DNA from: Nocardia testacea NBRC 100365
Lineage (GTDB): Bacteria > Actinomycetota > Actinomycetes > Mycobacteriales > Mycobacteriaceae
Length of the DNA stretch: 38,584 bases
NCBI RefSeq assembly: GCF_000308775.1
Contig: NZ_BAGJ01000035.1
Span: 1-38,584 of the forward strand
Direction of reading: 5' to 3'
Shown: positions 23,670 to 32,288 of the stretch, piece after piece
Position numbering within the stretch: the first letter of the stretch is position 1
How the letters are laid out: the number at the start of each line of letters is the position of its first letter
The notes under the pieces: generated by a model
What the model saw: only the letters and a program-made list of their open reading frames with translations
Told to the model about the DNA's origin: nothing
Databases searched by the model: none
Translations under genes and position numbers: made by a program

Positions 23670-23924
23670 GGGGGATGCGGCGGGATTCGCTACGGCGCGG
23701 CGGTGTTCTTCGGTCCGGCGCTCGGTCGCTGCGTTATGTCGCTCCGGAACCGGGGTGGATCCCGAGTGGGGGATGTCGACAATTCGGGACAGGGGCGCGA
23801 ATTGGTTCCGGGCCGGAGTTACTGGTCGGGTCACTGCTTTTTCACTCGTATTTCATCCGTGAGTGTTCCTGCCTGTGGTGAGTTTTCGTCACATTGCCGG
23901 AACAGCTCGAGTGTGGTTCACTTC
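23670..23924. other. Gene-free stretch after hairpin copy B
   Basis: About 255 bases with no supported gene. It includes a less GC-rich part (23825-23895) that may contain the promoter of the secreted-protein gene; I cannot fix a -35/-10 pair with confidence. Confidence 0.4.
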
Positions 23925-24103
23925 CGAGGCAGAGATGCGATCGACGGGCGGTCGTGGTGTTTGGTGCCGGGGGGTTCGTCCTTTCGGACTCGGACAGCGA
24001 ACGGCCCACTTCGGGTGAACCGCGGGAGTTCGTGTCTCGGATGAGACGGAACTGGGAGCGGACCGCAGGTGGCGCCGCATCCGGGAAAGGGATTGGGCGA
24101 AAA
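23925..24103 (+). ncRNA. Structured 5' leader, possible c-di-AMP (ydaO-type) riboswitch
   Basis: The leader before the secreted-protein gene folds by eye into several stems. GTTCG (23974-23978) pairs with CGAAC (23998-24002) around a GTCC-TTTC-GGAC hairpin. A longer hairpin follows at 24020-24061: CCGC, internal loop GGG/GGGA, AGTTC with GAACT, GTCTC with GAGAC, loop GGAT. CGGACTCGGACAGC and CGGGTGAACCGCGGGAG recall conserved ydaO-yuaA pieces, and in actinobacteria that class precedes secreted wall-active proteins. The order of pieces does not obviously fit the consensus, so class membership is uncertain; the structure itself is clear. Confidence 0.38.
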
Positions 24104-25132
24104 GTGAAACATCGTAAGCCGAACCGGGCAGGCCGGGCGGTGGCGAGCACTTCGCTGCCTCTTGCGACTGCCGCGGCCATGGCCATTTTCGCGTCGCCGG
24201 CGGGGGCCGTTCCGAGCGACCAGCCGGCCACACCGACCACGCCGGCGCCCGCGCCTTCGCAGCCGGGCACCAACGAGCAGCAGAACGGGCCGGAGACCAC
24301 GCCGAGTCAGCCCGGTGTGCAGAACGACCAGGAGAAGCCGGAGAGCAGCCCGACTCCGAGCCCGAGCCAGCCCGGTGTCACCACCCCGGAGCAGGGCCAG
24401 GATGATCAGGGCCTCACCGGCCCCACCCAGCCCGGCGTCACCACCCCGCGCGTGGCGCCGCTGCCCGTCCCGGGGCAGCCCGCCCCGGCGCAGCCGGCCA
24501 TTTCGCCGAACACGCCCCAGGGTCAGCAGCCGCAGCCGCCCGCGCAGCCGGGCGACGCGCCCGCCGTGGCGCCGGAGACCGATGGGGAGAATGCGCAGCC
24601 CGGTGCTCCGCAGACCGATACCCTGATCGAGCCGGAGAGCCCGCAGTGGCAGGCGCCGAGTCTGGATGAGGCGCCGGTCGCGCCGGTCGTCGAGATGCAG
24701 GGTCCGCATATGGAGGTCGGTGCCGCCCTCGATGGTGGTTCGCTGGCTCCGGGACACTTCGCAAACACCCACCACTTCTCCAACCAGTCCGGCTATGTCG
24801 GCACCGCCGGCTTCCGTACCCCGACGGGTACCGGCGAGGCCGGTATCTCGGTGGAGTTCGTCGACCAGAACACCATCAATGTCTCGACGTTCACCGGTGG
24901 AAACGGTCTCCCGGACAACCGGATCGACCACGTGATCGACACCACCCCGGTGAATACGGCGAAGGCCGCGGTGGAGCACTGGATCGCCCAGCAGCCGGGC
25001 GGCGCCGCCGCGCTGGATGCCGCGGCGAAGATCCCGCCGCCGCCGCCGTTGCTGCCGCCGGGCAACTACCCGGAGCAGGCGCTCAACCTCGGTGGCGTCA
25101 ATACCCAGTGGGGTGGTTCACTCCAGTACTGA
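24104..25132 (+). CDS. Secreted Pro/Gln-rich protein with conserved C-terminal domain
   Basis: A 342-residue exported protein of unknown function. The basic start VKHRKPNRAGR, a hydrophobic core (LPLATAAAMAIFA) and an AGA site near residue 35 form a Sec signal peptide. Residues about 37-200 are Pro/Gln/Thr-rich, with four imperfect repeats around PSQPG or PTQPG. Residues from about 205 form a compact domain (HMEVGAALDGGSLAPGHFAN, then FSNQSGYVGTAGFRTPTGTG, then WIAQQPGGAAALDAA), ending GGSLQY. I do not recognise this domain. The GTG at 24104 gives a normal signal peptide; an ATG at 24041 would start inside a leader hairpin. A gene for a membrane-anchored Pro-rich protein follows 73 bp later, so the two may share an envelope role. 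Confidence 0.72.
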   Translation: MKHRKPNRAGRAVASTSLPLATAAAMAIFASPAGAVPSDQPATPTTPAPAPSQPGTNEQQNGPETTPSQPGVQNDQEKPESSPTPSPSQPGVTTPEQGQDDQGLTGPTQPGVTTPRVAPLPVPGQPAPAQPAISPNTPQGQQPQPPAQPGDAPAVAPETDGENAQPGAPQTDTLIEPESPQWQAPSLDEAPVAPVVEMQGPHMEVGAALDGGSLAPGHFANTHHFSNQSGYVGTAGFRTPTGTGEAGISVEFVDQNTINVSTFTGGNGLPDNRIDHVIDTTPVNTAKAAVEHWIAQQPGGAAALDAAAKIPPPPPLLPPGNYPEQALNLGGVNTQWGGSLQY

Positions 25133-25205
25133 CACGAGTGAAATCTTGCCGGGTGGGGCGGTCGTGCACGGCCGCCCCACCCGCGTGTCTCGGAAGGGAT
25201 GGGCT

Positions 25206-26294
25206 GTGACCGGCGAGGGCGAAGGTAGAGAGCGCGAACCCGAACGGGCGGATTTCGGACCTCCTACCGGGGACTTCGGTCCGCCGGTGTCGGAGTTCGG
25301 GCCACCGACGGGCGAGCTACCGATGCCGGGCTGGAAGCCGAATACGCGTCCGGAGGATTCCGGCTTGACCTGGCGCCCGGCCCCCGGTGCCGGTGCGACC
25401 GAGCCGCCGCCTGTTCCGCCGCCGCCACCCCAGTACCGCGCACCGGACAGTTCCACTGCGGTCCAGCGACCGGCGCCGACCGAGCCCCGCCCGGTGGCGC
25501 GGCCGGCGCCCGACTCGAACGCGGCCACGGTCCGGCACCAGATTTCGCCGGACCCGGCCCAACGCATCCCGCCGGCCCCCGATCCGGATCAGACCACGGC
25601 CCGTCACACCGGCCCGGATCTGCGCTGGCCGGGACCCGGTGGGCCGGACCAGTCCGGCGGGTCCGATCCGGCCGCGGGCTCGGCCCGCCCGCGCGCTGGT
25701 GGTCTGTCGTGGGACAGCGACCCGATCGCACAGAAACTCACCCCGCAGTCGGTGGCCGGGGCGCTGGCCGCGAAACCGCGCCGCGGTATTCCGGCCGGCC
25801 GGATCGTGACGGTGGTCGCGGTGCTGGTGGCGTTGGTCGCGGTGGGGGTGGCGGTCGTCGTGGTGAGCGGCGGTGACGACGAGCCGGCGGGGCCGCCGGT
25901 CGCCGATTCCGGTTCCGCGCTGAGCTGTCCGGCGAGTGCGGAGGGTGGAGTGATCGTCGGCGACGGGGTCGGGGACACGACCAGCGGCCCGGGCGCCATC
26001 CTCGGTTTCCAGCACCAGTTCTATGTCGAGCGCAGTGGAGTGGGGGCCCGGGAATTCGTGGCGGCGGATTCGCCTGCCATTTCCTCCGCGGAGACGATCC
26101 AGTCGGCGATCGATACGCATATCCCGGCGGGTACCGAGCATTGTGTGCGGATCACCGAGCGGGCACCGGCCTCCTTCGATGTGGATCTGACCGAGCTGCG
26201 CCCGGACGGTAAGAGGACGGTGTACAAGCAGACGGTGACCACGGTGGACCGGGACGGCAAAACCGTGCTCTGGGTGATCGCGGATCGCCGCTGA
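25206..26294 (+). CDS. Membrane-anchored Pro-rich protein with FGPP heptad repeats
   Basis: A 362-residue protein with a long disordered cytoplasmic part, one membrane helix (about residues 200-222, IVTVVAVLVALVAVGVAVVV) and an extracytoplasmic domain of about 140 residues. The N-terminus has a strict seven-residue repeat, DFGPPTG-DFGPPVS-EFGPPTG, at residues 16-36. The outer domain holds only two cysteines (Cys241, Cys313), a plausible disulfide, and ends VDRDGKTVLWVIADRR. I do not recognise the outer domain; it looks like the small extracellular domains of actinobacterial envelope or ESX-linked proteins. GTG at 25206 follows AAGGGA. It may be cotranscribed with the secreted-protein gene. 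Function unknown. Confidence 0.7.
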   Translation: MTGEGEGREREPERADFGPPTGDFGPPVSEFGPPTGELPMPGWKPNTRPEDSGLTWRPAPGAGATEPPPVPPPPPQYRAPDSSTAVQRPAPTEPRPVARPAPDSNAATVRHQISPDPAQRIPPAPDPDQTTARHTGPDLRWPGPGGPDQSGGSDPAAGSARPRAGGLSWDSDPIAQKLTPQSVAGALAAKPRRGIPAGRIVTVVAVLVALVAVGVAVVVVSGGDDEPAGPPVADSGSALSCPASAEGGVIVGDGVGDTTSGPGAILGFQHQFYVERSGVGAREFVAADSPAISSAETIQSAIDTHIPAGTEHCVRITERAPASFDVDLTELRPDGKRTVYKQTVTTVDRDGKTVLWVIADRR

Positions 26295-26302
26295 TCCCAG
26301 TA

Positions 26303-26314
26303 TGTGAAATCACA
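26303..26314. promoter_or_regulatory. TGTGA-AA-TCACA inverted repeat
   Basis: Arms identical to CRP half sites but only 2 bp apart (CRP/GlxR sites use 6), 65 bp before the aminotransferase gene. The regulator is unknown. Confidence 0.3.
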
Positions 26315-26378
26315 ATGTCATATGGTGGTAATTCATGGGATGATCGGGTTTATCAGCAGGTAATTCCCGGAGGCACTC

Positions 26379-27584
26379 ATGTCGCATTACGAACCGCCGC
26401 TGGCCGGCAAGCTGGCCGGCCTCACCAGCTCTGCCATTCGTGACCTGCTGAAACTCACCGCCGATCCGAATATCGTCAGCCTGGCCGGTGGCCTGCCCGA
26501 CGCCGAACTCATGCCCGGCGCGCGTATGGCCGCTGCCGCGGATTCCGCGCTGCGGACCAGTGCCGCGCTGCAGTACACGGAGTCCCCGGGATGGGGCCCG
26601 CTGCGCGAGGTCCTGGCCGGCCGGGAATCCGACCGGCTCGGGCGCCGGGTCGATATCGACGAGATCTTCGTGACCCACGGTTCGCAGCAGGCGCTGTCGC
26701 TGCTCGCGGAAGTGCTGCTCGACCCGGGCGCGCTGGTGGTGGTGGAGGATCCGGCCTATGTCGGCGCACTGCAGGTGTTCCGGGCGGCGGGTGCCCGGAT
26801 CGTGGCGGTGCCGCTGGACCACGAGGGCCTGCGGGTGGACCGGCTCGCGGAGTTGCTCGCCGCCGGGGAGCGTCCGGCGCTGGTGCACACCGTGAGCAAT
26901 TTCCACAATCCCGGCGGCGTGACCATGAGCTCCCGTCGCAGGCAGGCGCTCGCCGCGCTGGCCGAGGAGCACGGGTTCTGGGTGATCGAGGACGATCCGT
27001 ACGGCGAACTGTGGTTCGATCGGCCCGCGCCCGCGCCTGTCGCCTCGTATTCGAAATCGGTCATCCGGCTGTCCTCGGCGTCGAAGATCATCGCGCCCAC
27101 GCTGCGGGTGGGCTGGATGGTGGCTCCGCCACGGGTGTGCCGGGCGGTCGAACTGTTGAAACAAGGCGCCGACCTGTGCGGTTCGGCGCTCACCCAGCAG
27201 ATCGCCGCCGAACTGCTCGCCGACAGCGCCTGGCTCACCGGCCATATCGACACGGTCCGCGCGGTGTACGCCACCCGCGCCACCGCCCTGGTCGACGCGG
27301 CCCGCGACCACTTCGGCGACCGGTTGCGCTGTACCGAGGCGTCCGGGGGCATGTTCGTCTGGGCGGAGTTCACCGACGGCACCGATACCGGCGAACTGCT
27401 GCCCCGGGCGCTCGAGGCGGGTGTCGCCTTCGTCCCGGGTGGGGCATTCGCGGTGAGCAACCCCTATCCGTCCGCCATGCGGATGTGCTTCACCACCGCC
27501 GCGCCGGAGGTACTCACGGAGGCGATGTCACGGCTGGCCCGGGCCACCGGCGACCGGGCACCGGTTCATTCCGCCCAGTTGTAG
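26379..27584 (+). CDS. PLP-dependent class I/II aminotransferase (2-aminoadipate aminotransferase-like)
   Basis: A 401-residue fold-type I PLP enzyme. Motifs: [16 protein letters not shown] near residue 30, [17 protein letters not shown] near residue 67, the PLP-binding lysine in [17 protein letters not shown] near residue 233, and [15 protein letters not shown] near residue 177. It resembles the LysN/MocR-type aminotransferase domain but has no N-terminal GntR helix-turn-helix, so it is an enzyme rather than a MocR regulator. The substrate is not defined (2-aminoadipate, branched-chain or aromatic amino acids are possible). GGAGG lies 6 nt before the ATG. Its 3' end overlaps the convergent glpK by 19 bp, so the two stop codons lie inside each other's reading frames. 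Confidence 0.9.
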   Translation: MSHYEPPLAGKLAGLTSSAIRDLLKLTADPNIVSLAGGLPDAELMPGARMAAAADSALRTSAALQYTESPGWGPLREVLAGRESDRLGRRVDIDEIFVTHGSQQALSLLAEVLLDPGALVVVEDPAYVGALQVFRAAGARIVAVPLDHEGLRVDRLAELLAAGERPALVHTVSNFHNPGGVTMSSRRRQALAALAEEHGFWVIEDDPYGELWFDRPAPAPVASYSKSVIRLSSASKIIAPTLRVGWMVAPPRVCRAVELLKQGADLCGSALTQQIAAELLADSAWLTGHIDTVRAVYATRATALVDAARDHFGDRLRCTEASGGMFVWAEFTDGTDTGELLPRALEAGVAFVPGGAFAVSNPYPSAMRMCFTTAAPEVLTEAMSRLARATGDRAPVHSAQL

Positions 27585-29062
27585 GTGCGTTCGACCGCCT
27601 TGTTCCAGTCGGTCAGACGGGCGTCGCGGTCGGCAGCGGACATACTCGGGTTCCAGGTCTTGTCGGCGGCCCAGTTGGCCCGGATATCGTCGGTGCCCGC
27701 CCAATACTCGACCGCCAGCCCCGCCGCGTAGGCGGCACCGAGCGCCGTGGTCTCGTTGACCAGCGGCCGGACTACCGGTAGGTCGAGAATATCGGCCTGG
27801 AACTGCATGAGCAGATCGTTGGCGACCATACCGCCGTCCACCTTCAGGGCGGTCGCCTCGAGGTCCAGCGAACGGGCTTCGGCGTCCGCGCGCATGGCGT
27901 CCATCACCTCGCGGGTCTGGAAGGCGGTCGATTCCAGGATCGCGCGGGCGAGATGGGCCTTGGTGACGAATCGGGTGAGCCCGGCGATCACCCCGCGGGC
28001 ATCGGGTCGCCAGCGTGGCGCGAACAGCCCGGAGAACGCCGGGACGATATAGGCGCCACCGTTGTCGTCCACGGTGCGCGCGAGGTCTTCGATCTCCGGT
28101 GCCGCGGAGATGATGCCGAGATTGTCGCGGAACCACTGCACCAGGGCGCCGGTGACGGCTATCGACCCCTCCAGCGCGTATACCGGCGGCTGGTCGCCGA
28201 GCCGGTAACACACCGTGGTCAGCAGTCCGTGCTCGCTGAATACAGGTGTGGTGCCGGTGTTCAGGAGCATGAAGTTGCCGGTGCCGTAGGTGTTCTTGGC
28301 CTCACCCGGCGCCAGGCACGCCTGCCCGAACATCGCGGCCTGCTGGTCGCCGAGGATGCCCGCGACCGGCACGCCCGCCAGCGGTCCCGCGCCGATCTCC
28401 GCGTAGACCTCCGAGGAACTCCGGATCTCCGGTAGCACGGCCGGCGGTACCCCGATCTCCGCGCAGATCTGCTCGTCCCAGGTCAAGGTGCGCAGATCCA
28501 TGAGCAGGGTGCGGGAGGCATTGGTGACATCGGTGAGGTGCCGGCCGGTCAGCTTCCACAGCAGCCAGCTGTCCACGGTGCCGAAGCACAGTTCGCCTGC
28601 CTCGGCCCGCTCGCGCGCGCCCGGTACGGTGTCCAGGATCCAGCGCACCTTGGGCCCCGAGAAGTAGGTCGACAGCGGTAGGCCGGTGCGTTCGGCGTAG
28701 CGCGCCGCGCCCGTGGAACCGGCGAGTTCGGTACACAACCGATCGGTCCGTGTGTCCTGCCAGACAATCGCGTTGTGTATGGGCCGCCCGGTGTCGCGCT
28801 CCCAGACGACAGTGGTCTCGCGCTGGTTGGTGACTCCCACCGCCGCGATATCGCCCGCGGTGATCCCGGCTTCGTCCAATACCGCGCCGAGCACGAATTC
28901 GGTATTGCGCCAGAGGGTTTCCGGATCGTGCTCGACCCAGCCCGGCTTCGGGAAGATCTGATCGTGCTCGCGCTGGGCGACCCCCGCGATCTTCCCCTGC
29001 CGGTCGAACAGAATGCATCTGCTCGAGGTCGTGCCCTGGTCGATGGCGGCCACATAGCGCAT
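27566..29062 (-). CDS. glpK: Glycerol kinase
   Basis: Phosphorylates glycerol to sn-glycerol-3-phosphate, the substrate of the divergent glpD. It has 498 residues, the standard FGGY-kinase length. Motifs: [15 protein letters not shown] at the N-terminus (ATP phosphate-binding), [14 protein letters not shown] near residue 78, and [11 protein letters not shown] near residue 100. [20 protein letters not shown] lies near residue 305, and [20 protein letters not shown] near residue 405. The minus-strand TAGCCT ends 6 nt before the ATG, so the mRNA is probably leaderless. The end overlaps the aminotransferase gene. In M. tuberculosis glpK lies elsewhere (Rv3696c), so the pairing with glpD here is a local arrangement. 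Confidence 0.97.
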   Translation of the reverse strand: MRYVAAIDQGTTSSRCILFDRQGKIAGVAQREHDQIFPKPGWVEHDPETLWRNTEFVLGAVLDEAGITAGDIAAVGVTNQRETTVVWERDTGRPIHNAIVWQDTRTDRLCTELAGSTGAARYAERTGLPLSTYFSGPKVRWILDTVPGARERAEAGELCFGTVDSWLLWKLTGRHLTDVTNASRTLLMDLRTLTWDEQICAEIGVPPAVLPEIRSSSEVYAEIGAGPLAGVPVAGILGDQQAAMFGQACLAPGEAKNTYGTGNFMLLNTGTTPVFSEHGLLTTVCYRLGDQPPVYALEGSIAVTGALVQWFRDNLGIISAAPEIEDLARTVDDNGGAYIVPAFSGLFAPRWRPDARGVIAGLTRFVTKAHLARAILESTAFQTREVMDAMRADAEARSLDLEATALKVDGGMVANDLLMQFQADILDLPVVRPLVNETTALGAAYAAGLAVEYWAGTDDIRANWAADKTWNPSMSAADRDARLTDWNKAVERTYNWAE

Positions 29063-29068
29063 GGCAGG

Positions 29069-29074
29069 AGGCTA
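29069..29074 (-). promoter_or_regulatory. -10 box TAGCCT of glpK
   Basis: TAGCCT on the minus strand ends 6 nt before the glpK ATG; no ribosome site is present. Leaderless transcription is likely. Confidence 0.45.
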
Positions 29075-29278
29075 GCGCAATCCGGGCGATCGGTGACGGG
29101 TGTCTCCCTGCCGACGTTTGCCGGGGGTTGCCCCGTAGGCTTGGACATCGAACGCGCAAACCCACAGCCGACCCCAGTCGATCGCGTACTCGAGGAGTCG
29201 AAAACCGATGATGCGATACCTCCGTCCACGCTTCGGTCTCCGCCGGCCGCATGCCCCTGCTCCGGGGGAGGGCCGCTG

Positions 29279-31009
29279 ATGCTGCAGCCGGGATCGCAGT
29301 TCCTCGGGCCCGAGCAGCGCCGTTGCGCATGGGACCGTTTGAACAAAGAACACTTCGATGTGATCGTGGTGGGCGGCGGCGTCGTCGGGGCCGGGATCGC
29401 CCTCGACGCCGCGACCCGCGGCCTGAAGGTGGCACTGGTGGAGGCACGGGATCTGGCCTCCGGGACCTCCAGTCGCTCGTCCAAGATGTTCCACGGTGGC
29501 CTGCGATATCTGGAACAACTCGAATTCGGCTTGGTACGGGAGGCGTTGAAGGAACGCGAGCTGTCCATGTCGCGTCTGGCGCCGCACCTGGTGAAACCCC
29601 TGCGGTTCCTCTATCCGCTCACCCGGCGGGCGTGGGAGCGGCCCTACGTCGCGGCGGGACTGTTCCTCTACGACACCATGGGCGGAGCGAAATCCGTACC
29701 GGGGCAGCGGCACCTGTCGCGGCACGGCGCGTTGCGGCTGGCTCCCGGCCTGCGGCGCAATTCGATGATCGGCGGGATCAGCTACTACGACACGGTGGTG
29801 GACGACGCCCGGCACACCATGACCGTCGCCCGGACCGCCGCCCACTACGGGGCGGTACTGCGCACCTCCACCCAGGTCGTGGGGTTCCTGCGAGAAGCCG
29901 ACCGGGTGGTCGGCGTGCAGGTGCGCGACAGTGAGGACGGCACCACCGGTGAGGTGCGCGGCCATGTGGTGATCAACGCGGCCGGGGTGTGGACCGACGA
30001 GGTTCAGGCCCTGTCGCAGCAGCGCGGCCGGTTCCATGTGCGGGCGTCCAAGGGCGTGCACATCGTGGTCCCACGCGATCGGATCGTCAGCGACGCCGCG
30101 ATCATCCTGCGTACCGCCACCTCCGTACTGTTCGTGATTCCGTGGGGCGCGCACTGGATCATCGGCACCACCGATACCGACTGGAATCTCGACCTGGCCC
30201 ATCCGGCCGCGACCAAGGCCGATATCGACTATCTGCTGGAACGGGTGAACGAGGTGCTGGTCACTCCGCTGACCCATGCGGATATCGACGGTGTGTACGC
30301 GGGCCTGCGGCCGCTACTGGCCGGGGAGAGCGACGAGACCTCGAAACTGTCCCGGGAGCACGCCGTCGCGCGGATCGCGCCGGGACTGGTCGCCATCGCC
30401 GGCGGCAAGTACACGACCTACCGGGTGATGGCCTACGACGCGGTGGACGAGGCCGCCCAGGACATCCCCGCCCGGGTTTCGCCCTCGATCACCGAGAAAG
30501 TGCCCCTGCTCGGCGCCGACGGCTACTTCGCGCTGGTCAACCAGACCGTGCAGCTGGCGGAGGACTACGGCGTGCACCCGTACCGGATGAAACATCTGCT
30601 GGACCGTTACGGGTCGCTCGTCGACGAGGTCGTGGCCATGGCCGCCGACCGCCCGGACCTGTTGCAGCCGATCGCCGCGGCACCCTCCTATCTGCGGGTG
30701 GAAGCGGTGTACGCCGCCGCCGCCGAAGGTGCGCTGCACCTCGACGATGTGCTCGCCCGGCGCACCCGGATCTCCATCGAGTACCCGCATCGCGGTGCCG
30801 AGTGCGCCGAAGAGGTCGCCGGGCTCATCGCCCCGGTGCTCGGCTGGAGCGCCGCGGAGACCGACCGCGAGGTCCGCACCTACCTGGCCCGGGTGGATGC
30901 CGAGGTCAGGTCGCAGACCCAGCCCGACGATGCCTCCGCCGACGCGCTGCGGATCGCCGCGCCCGAACCCCGGCCGGAAATCCTGGAGCCCGTGCCCACC
31001 GAGAGCTGA
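29279..31009 (+). CDS. glpD: Glycerol-3-phosphate dehydrogenase (respiratory, FAD)
   Basis: Membrane-associated flavoenzyme oxidising glycerol-3-phosphate to dihydroxyacetone phosphate and passing electrons to quinone. It has 576 residues, the usual length, and corresponds to GlpD2 (Rv3302c). The FAD motif DVIVVGGGVVGAGIALDAA lies near residue 27. GTSSRSSKMFHGGLRYLEQ near residue 62 is a family signature. AAGVWTDEV near residue 236 and the glycine-rich AIAGGKYTTYR near residue 372 follow. The C-terminal DAO_C-type domain occupies about residues 400-545, followed by a Pro-rich tail. GGGGGAGGG precedes the ATG at 29279. It shares a 216-bp divergent promoter region with glpK. Confidence 0.96.
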   Translation: MLQPGSQFLGPEQRRCAWDRLNKEHFDVIVVGGGVVGAGIALDAATRGLKVALVEARDLASGTSSRSSKMFHGGLRYLEQLEFGLVREALKERELSMSRLAPHLVKPLRFLYPLTRRAWERPYVAAGLFLYDTMGGAKSVPGQRHLSRHGALRLAPGLRRNSMIGGISYYDTVVDDARHTMTVARTAAHYGAVLRTSTQVVGFLREADRVVGVQVRDSEDGTTGEVRGHVVINAAGVWTDEVQALSQQRGRFHVRASKGVHIVVPRDRIVSDAAIILRTATSVLFVIPWGAHWIIGTTDTDWNLDLAHPAATKADIDYLLERVNEVLVTPLTHADIDGVYAGLRPLLAGESDETSKLSREHAVARIAPGLVAIAGGKYTTYRVMAYDAVDEAAQDIPARVSPSITEKVPLLGADGYFALVNQTVQLAEDYGVHPYRMKHLLDRYGSLVDEVVAMAADRPDLLQPIAAAPSYLRVEAVYAAAAEGALHLDDVLARRTRISIEYPHRGAECAEEVAGLIAPVLGWSAAETDREVRTYLARVDAEVRSQTQPDDASADALRIAAPEPRPEILEPVPTES

Positions 31010-31037
31010 ATCGTCCTACGCCGCCCCGGTCCGCCGC

Positions 31038-31226
31038 TCAATGGGAGGCCGGGTAGTGGTCCGGGGTCGGGGTGGCCGCCGGCCCGAGCGGTACGGGGGC
31101 CGGCGCCTGCGGCGTCGCGGCGGGATGCAGCAGGAAGTAGCAGAACAGCACGGTGGCCACGACGGCCAGCACCGCGGAGAGCAGTTTGCCGGTGACGGCG
31201 GCCAGTTGGACGGTTCGGGTGTTCAT
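31038..31226 (-). CDS. Small single-pass membrane protein
   Basis: A 62-residue protein: short N-terminus, one membrane helix (about residues 15-34, LLSAVLAVVATVLFCYFLLH), then a Pro/Ala-rich tail ending HYPASH. AGG lies about 7 nt before the ATG. It sits between glpD (convergent, 28 bp away) and nei. I do not recognise the family. It may be a genuine small envelope protein; the hydrophobic profile and ribosome site support it, but homologues need checking. Confidence 0.55.
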   Translation of the reverse strand: MNTRTVQLAAVTGKLLSAVLAVVATVLFCYFLLHPAATPQAPAPVPLGPAATPTPDHYPASH

Positions 31227-31339
31227 GGGACCTGCTTCCGGTGCGGTACCCGTGTGTCGTCGGAAAGCGGCCGATCATTACTGCACTCATGGCGGCCGTC
31301 ACAGCGGGGTCGGCGGCCGGTATGGGCCAGCGTACGTGC

Positions 31340-32119
31340 TCACACGGGCGGGACCTGGCATTTCGGGCAGTAGTAGATACCGCGTTCCCGATAACTCACC
31401 CGATCGTCGCGTGGCATCTTCTCGCCCAGCATGTCGACCCGCAGCGAGGTCCCGCATCGCCGGCAGGGGCGGTGGGCCAGGCCGTAGACCAGCGGCCGCC
31501 ACGGCGGTCCGTGCGCGGCCCGGTACATCACCCGCTGCGCCTCGTTCACCAGCGCCGGTAGATCCTCCACCTCACCTACCGGGAGAGCCGGATGGACCCG
31601 GCGCAGATAGCAGATCTCGCTGCGATAGATATTGCCGATTCCGGCCAGATTGCGCTGATCGAGCAGCGCGACCCCGATCGGGACCTCGGGCGCCCGGGTG
31701 AGTCGGTCCAATGCCTCGGTGGGATCCCAGTCGGGACCGAGCAGATCCGGCCCCAGATGATCGATCGCGGTGTGCTCGTCCCGGCGGCGCAGCACCTCCA
31801 CCAGGCCGAGATCGAAACCCACGGCCTCGGCCTCCGCGGTGCCGAGCACGACCCGCGCCGCGACCCGTGGTTTGGTCCAGCGCTGCCCGCAGTGGAAGAC
31901 CCGCCAGCTGCCCTCCATCTTCAGATGGGTGTGCACACTGACCGTCTCGGTGCGGATGAACAGATGCTTCCCGTAGCTGCCCACGCTCTCCACGACCTGG
32001 CCGCGCAGATCGACGGTCGCATATCGGGGCACGCGGAAATCGCTGCGGGTCAGCGTCCGGCCGTCGAGTGCGGCGCGCAGCCGCCTCGCCGCGCGGAAAA
32101 CGGCATCACCCTCGGGCAT
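31340..32119 (-). CDS. nei: Endonuclease VIII-like DNA glycosylase (Fpg/Nei family)
   Basis: Base-excision repair glycosylase/AP lyase for oxidised bases, 259 residues, corresponding to Rv3297 (Nei2). The mature N-terminus Pro2-Glu3 of MPEGD holds the catalytic amine and acid, and the lysine of SYGKHLFIR near residue 50 is the conserved beta-hairpin residue. The helix-two-turn-helix segment LLDQRNLAGIGNIYRSEI lies near residue 155. A C-terminal zinc finger is formed by CRRC and CPKC, about 28 residues apart. The start at MPEGD is forced by chemistry: any extension would block the catalytic proline. GATACT 7 nt before the ATG suggests a leaderless mRNA. Confidence 0.96.
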   Translation of the reverse strand: MPEGDAVFRAARRLRAALDGRTLTRSDFRVPRYATVDLRGQVVESVGSYGKHLFIRTETVSVHTHLKMEGSWRVFHCGQRWTKPRVAARVVLGTAEAEAVGFDLGLVEVLRRRDEHTAIDHLGPDLLGPDWDPTEALDRLTRAPEVPIGVALLDQRNLAGIGNIYRSEICYLRRVHPALPVGEVEDLPALVNEAQRVMYRAAHGPPWRPLVYGLAHRPCRRCGTSLRVDMLGEKMPRDDRVSYRERGIYYCPKCQVPPV

Positions 32120-32126
32120 GTGTGCC

Positions 32127-32132
32127 AGTATC
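32127..32132 (-). promoter_or_regulatory. -10 box GATACT of nei
   Basis: GATACT on the minus strand ends 7 nt before the nei ATG. No ribosome site is visible; a leaderless message is likely. Confidence 0.45.
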
Positions 32133-32288
32133 CACCGGCGTTGCCTCCGGCGCGGCGGGGCTGGGGCGGTCTTCATGAACCCGCCCGCAGCAGGCCATAT
32201 CGAATACCACATCACCGTAAGTGCTCAATGGTCGCCGATCTGTGGGCGGTCGACCGGACATCCCACGGGGGTTCTCGATGGTCCCCGA

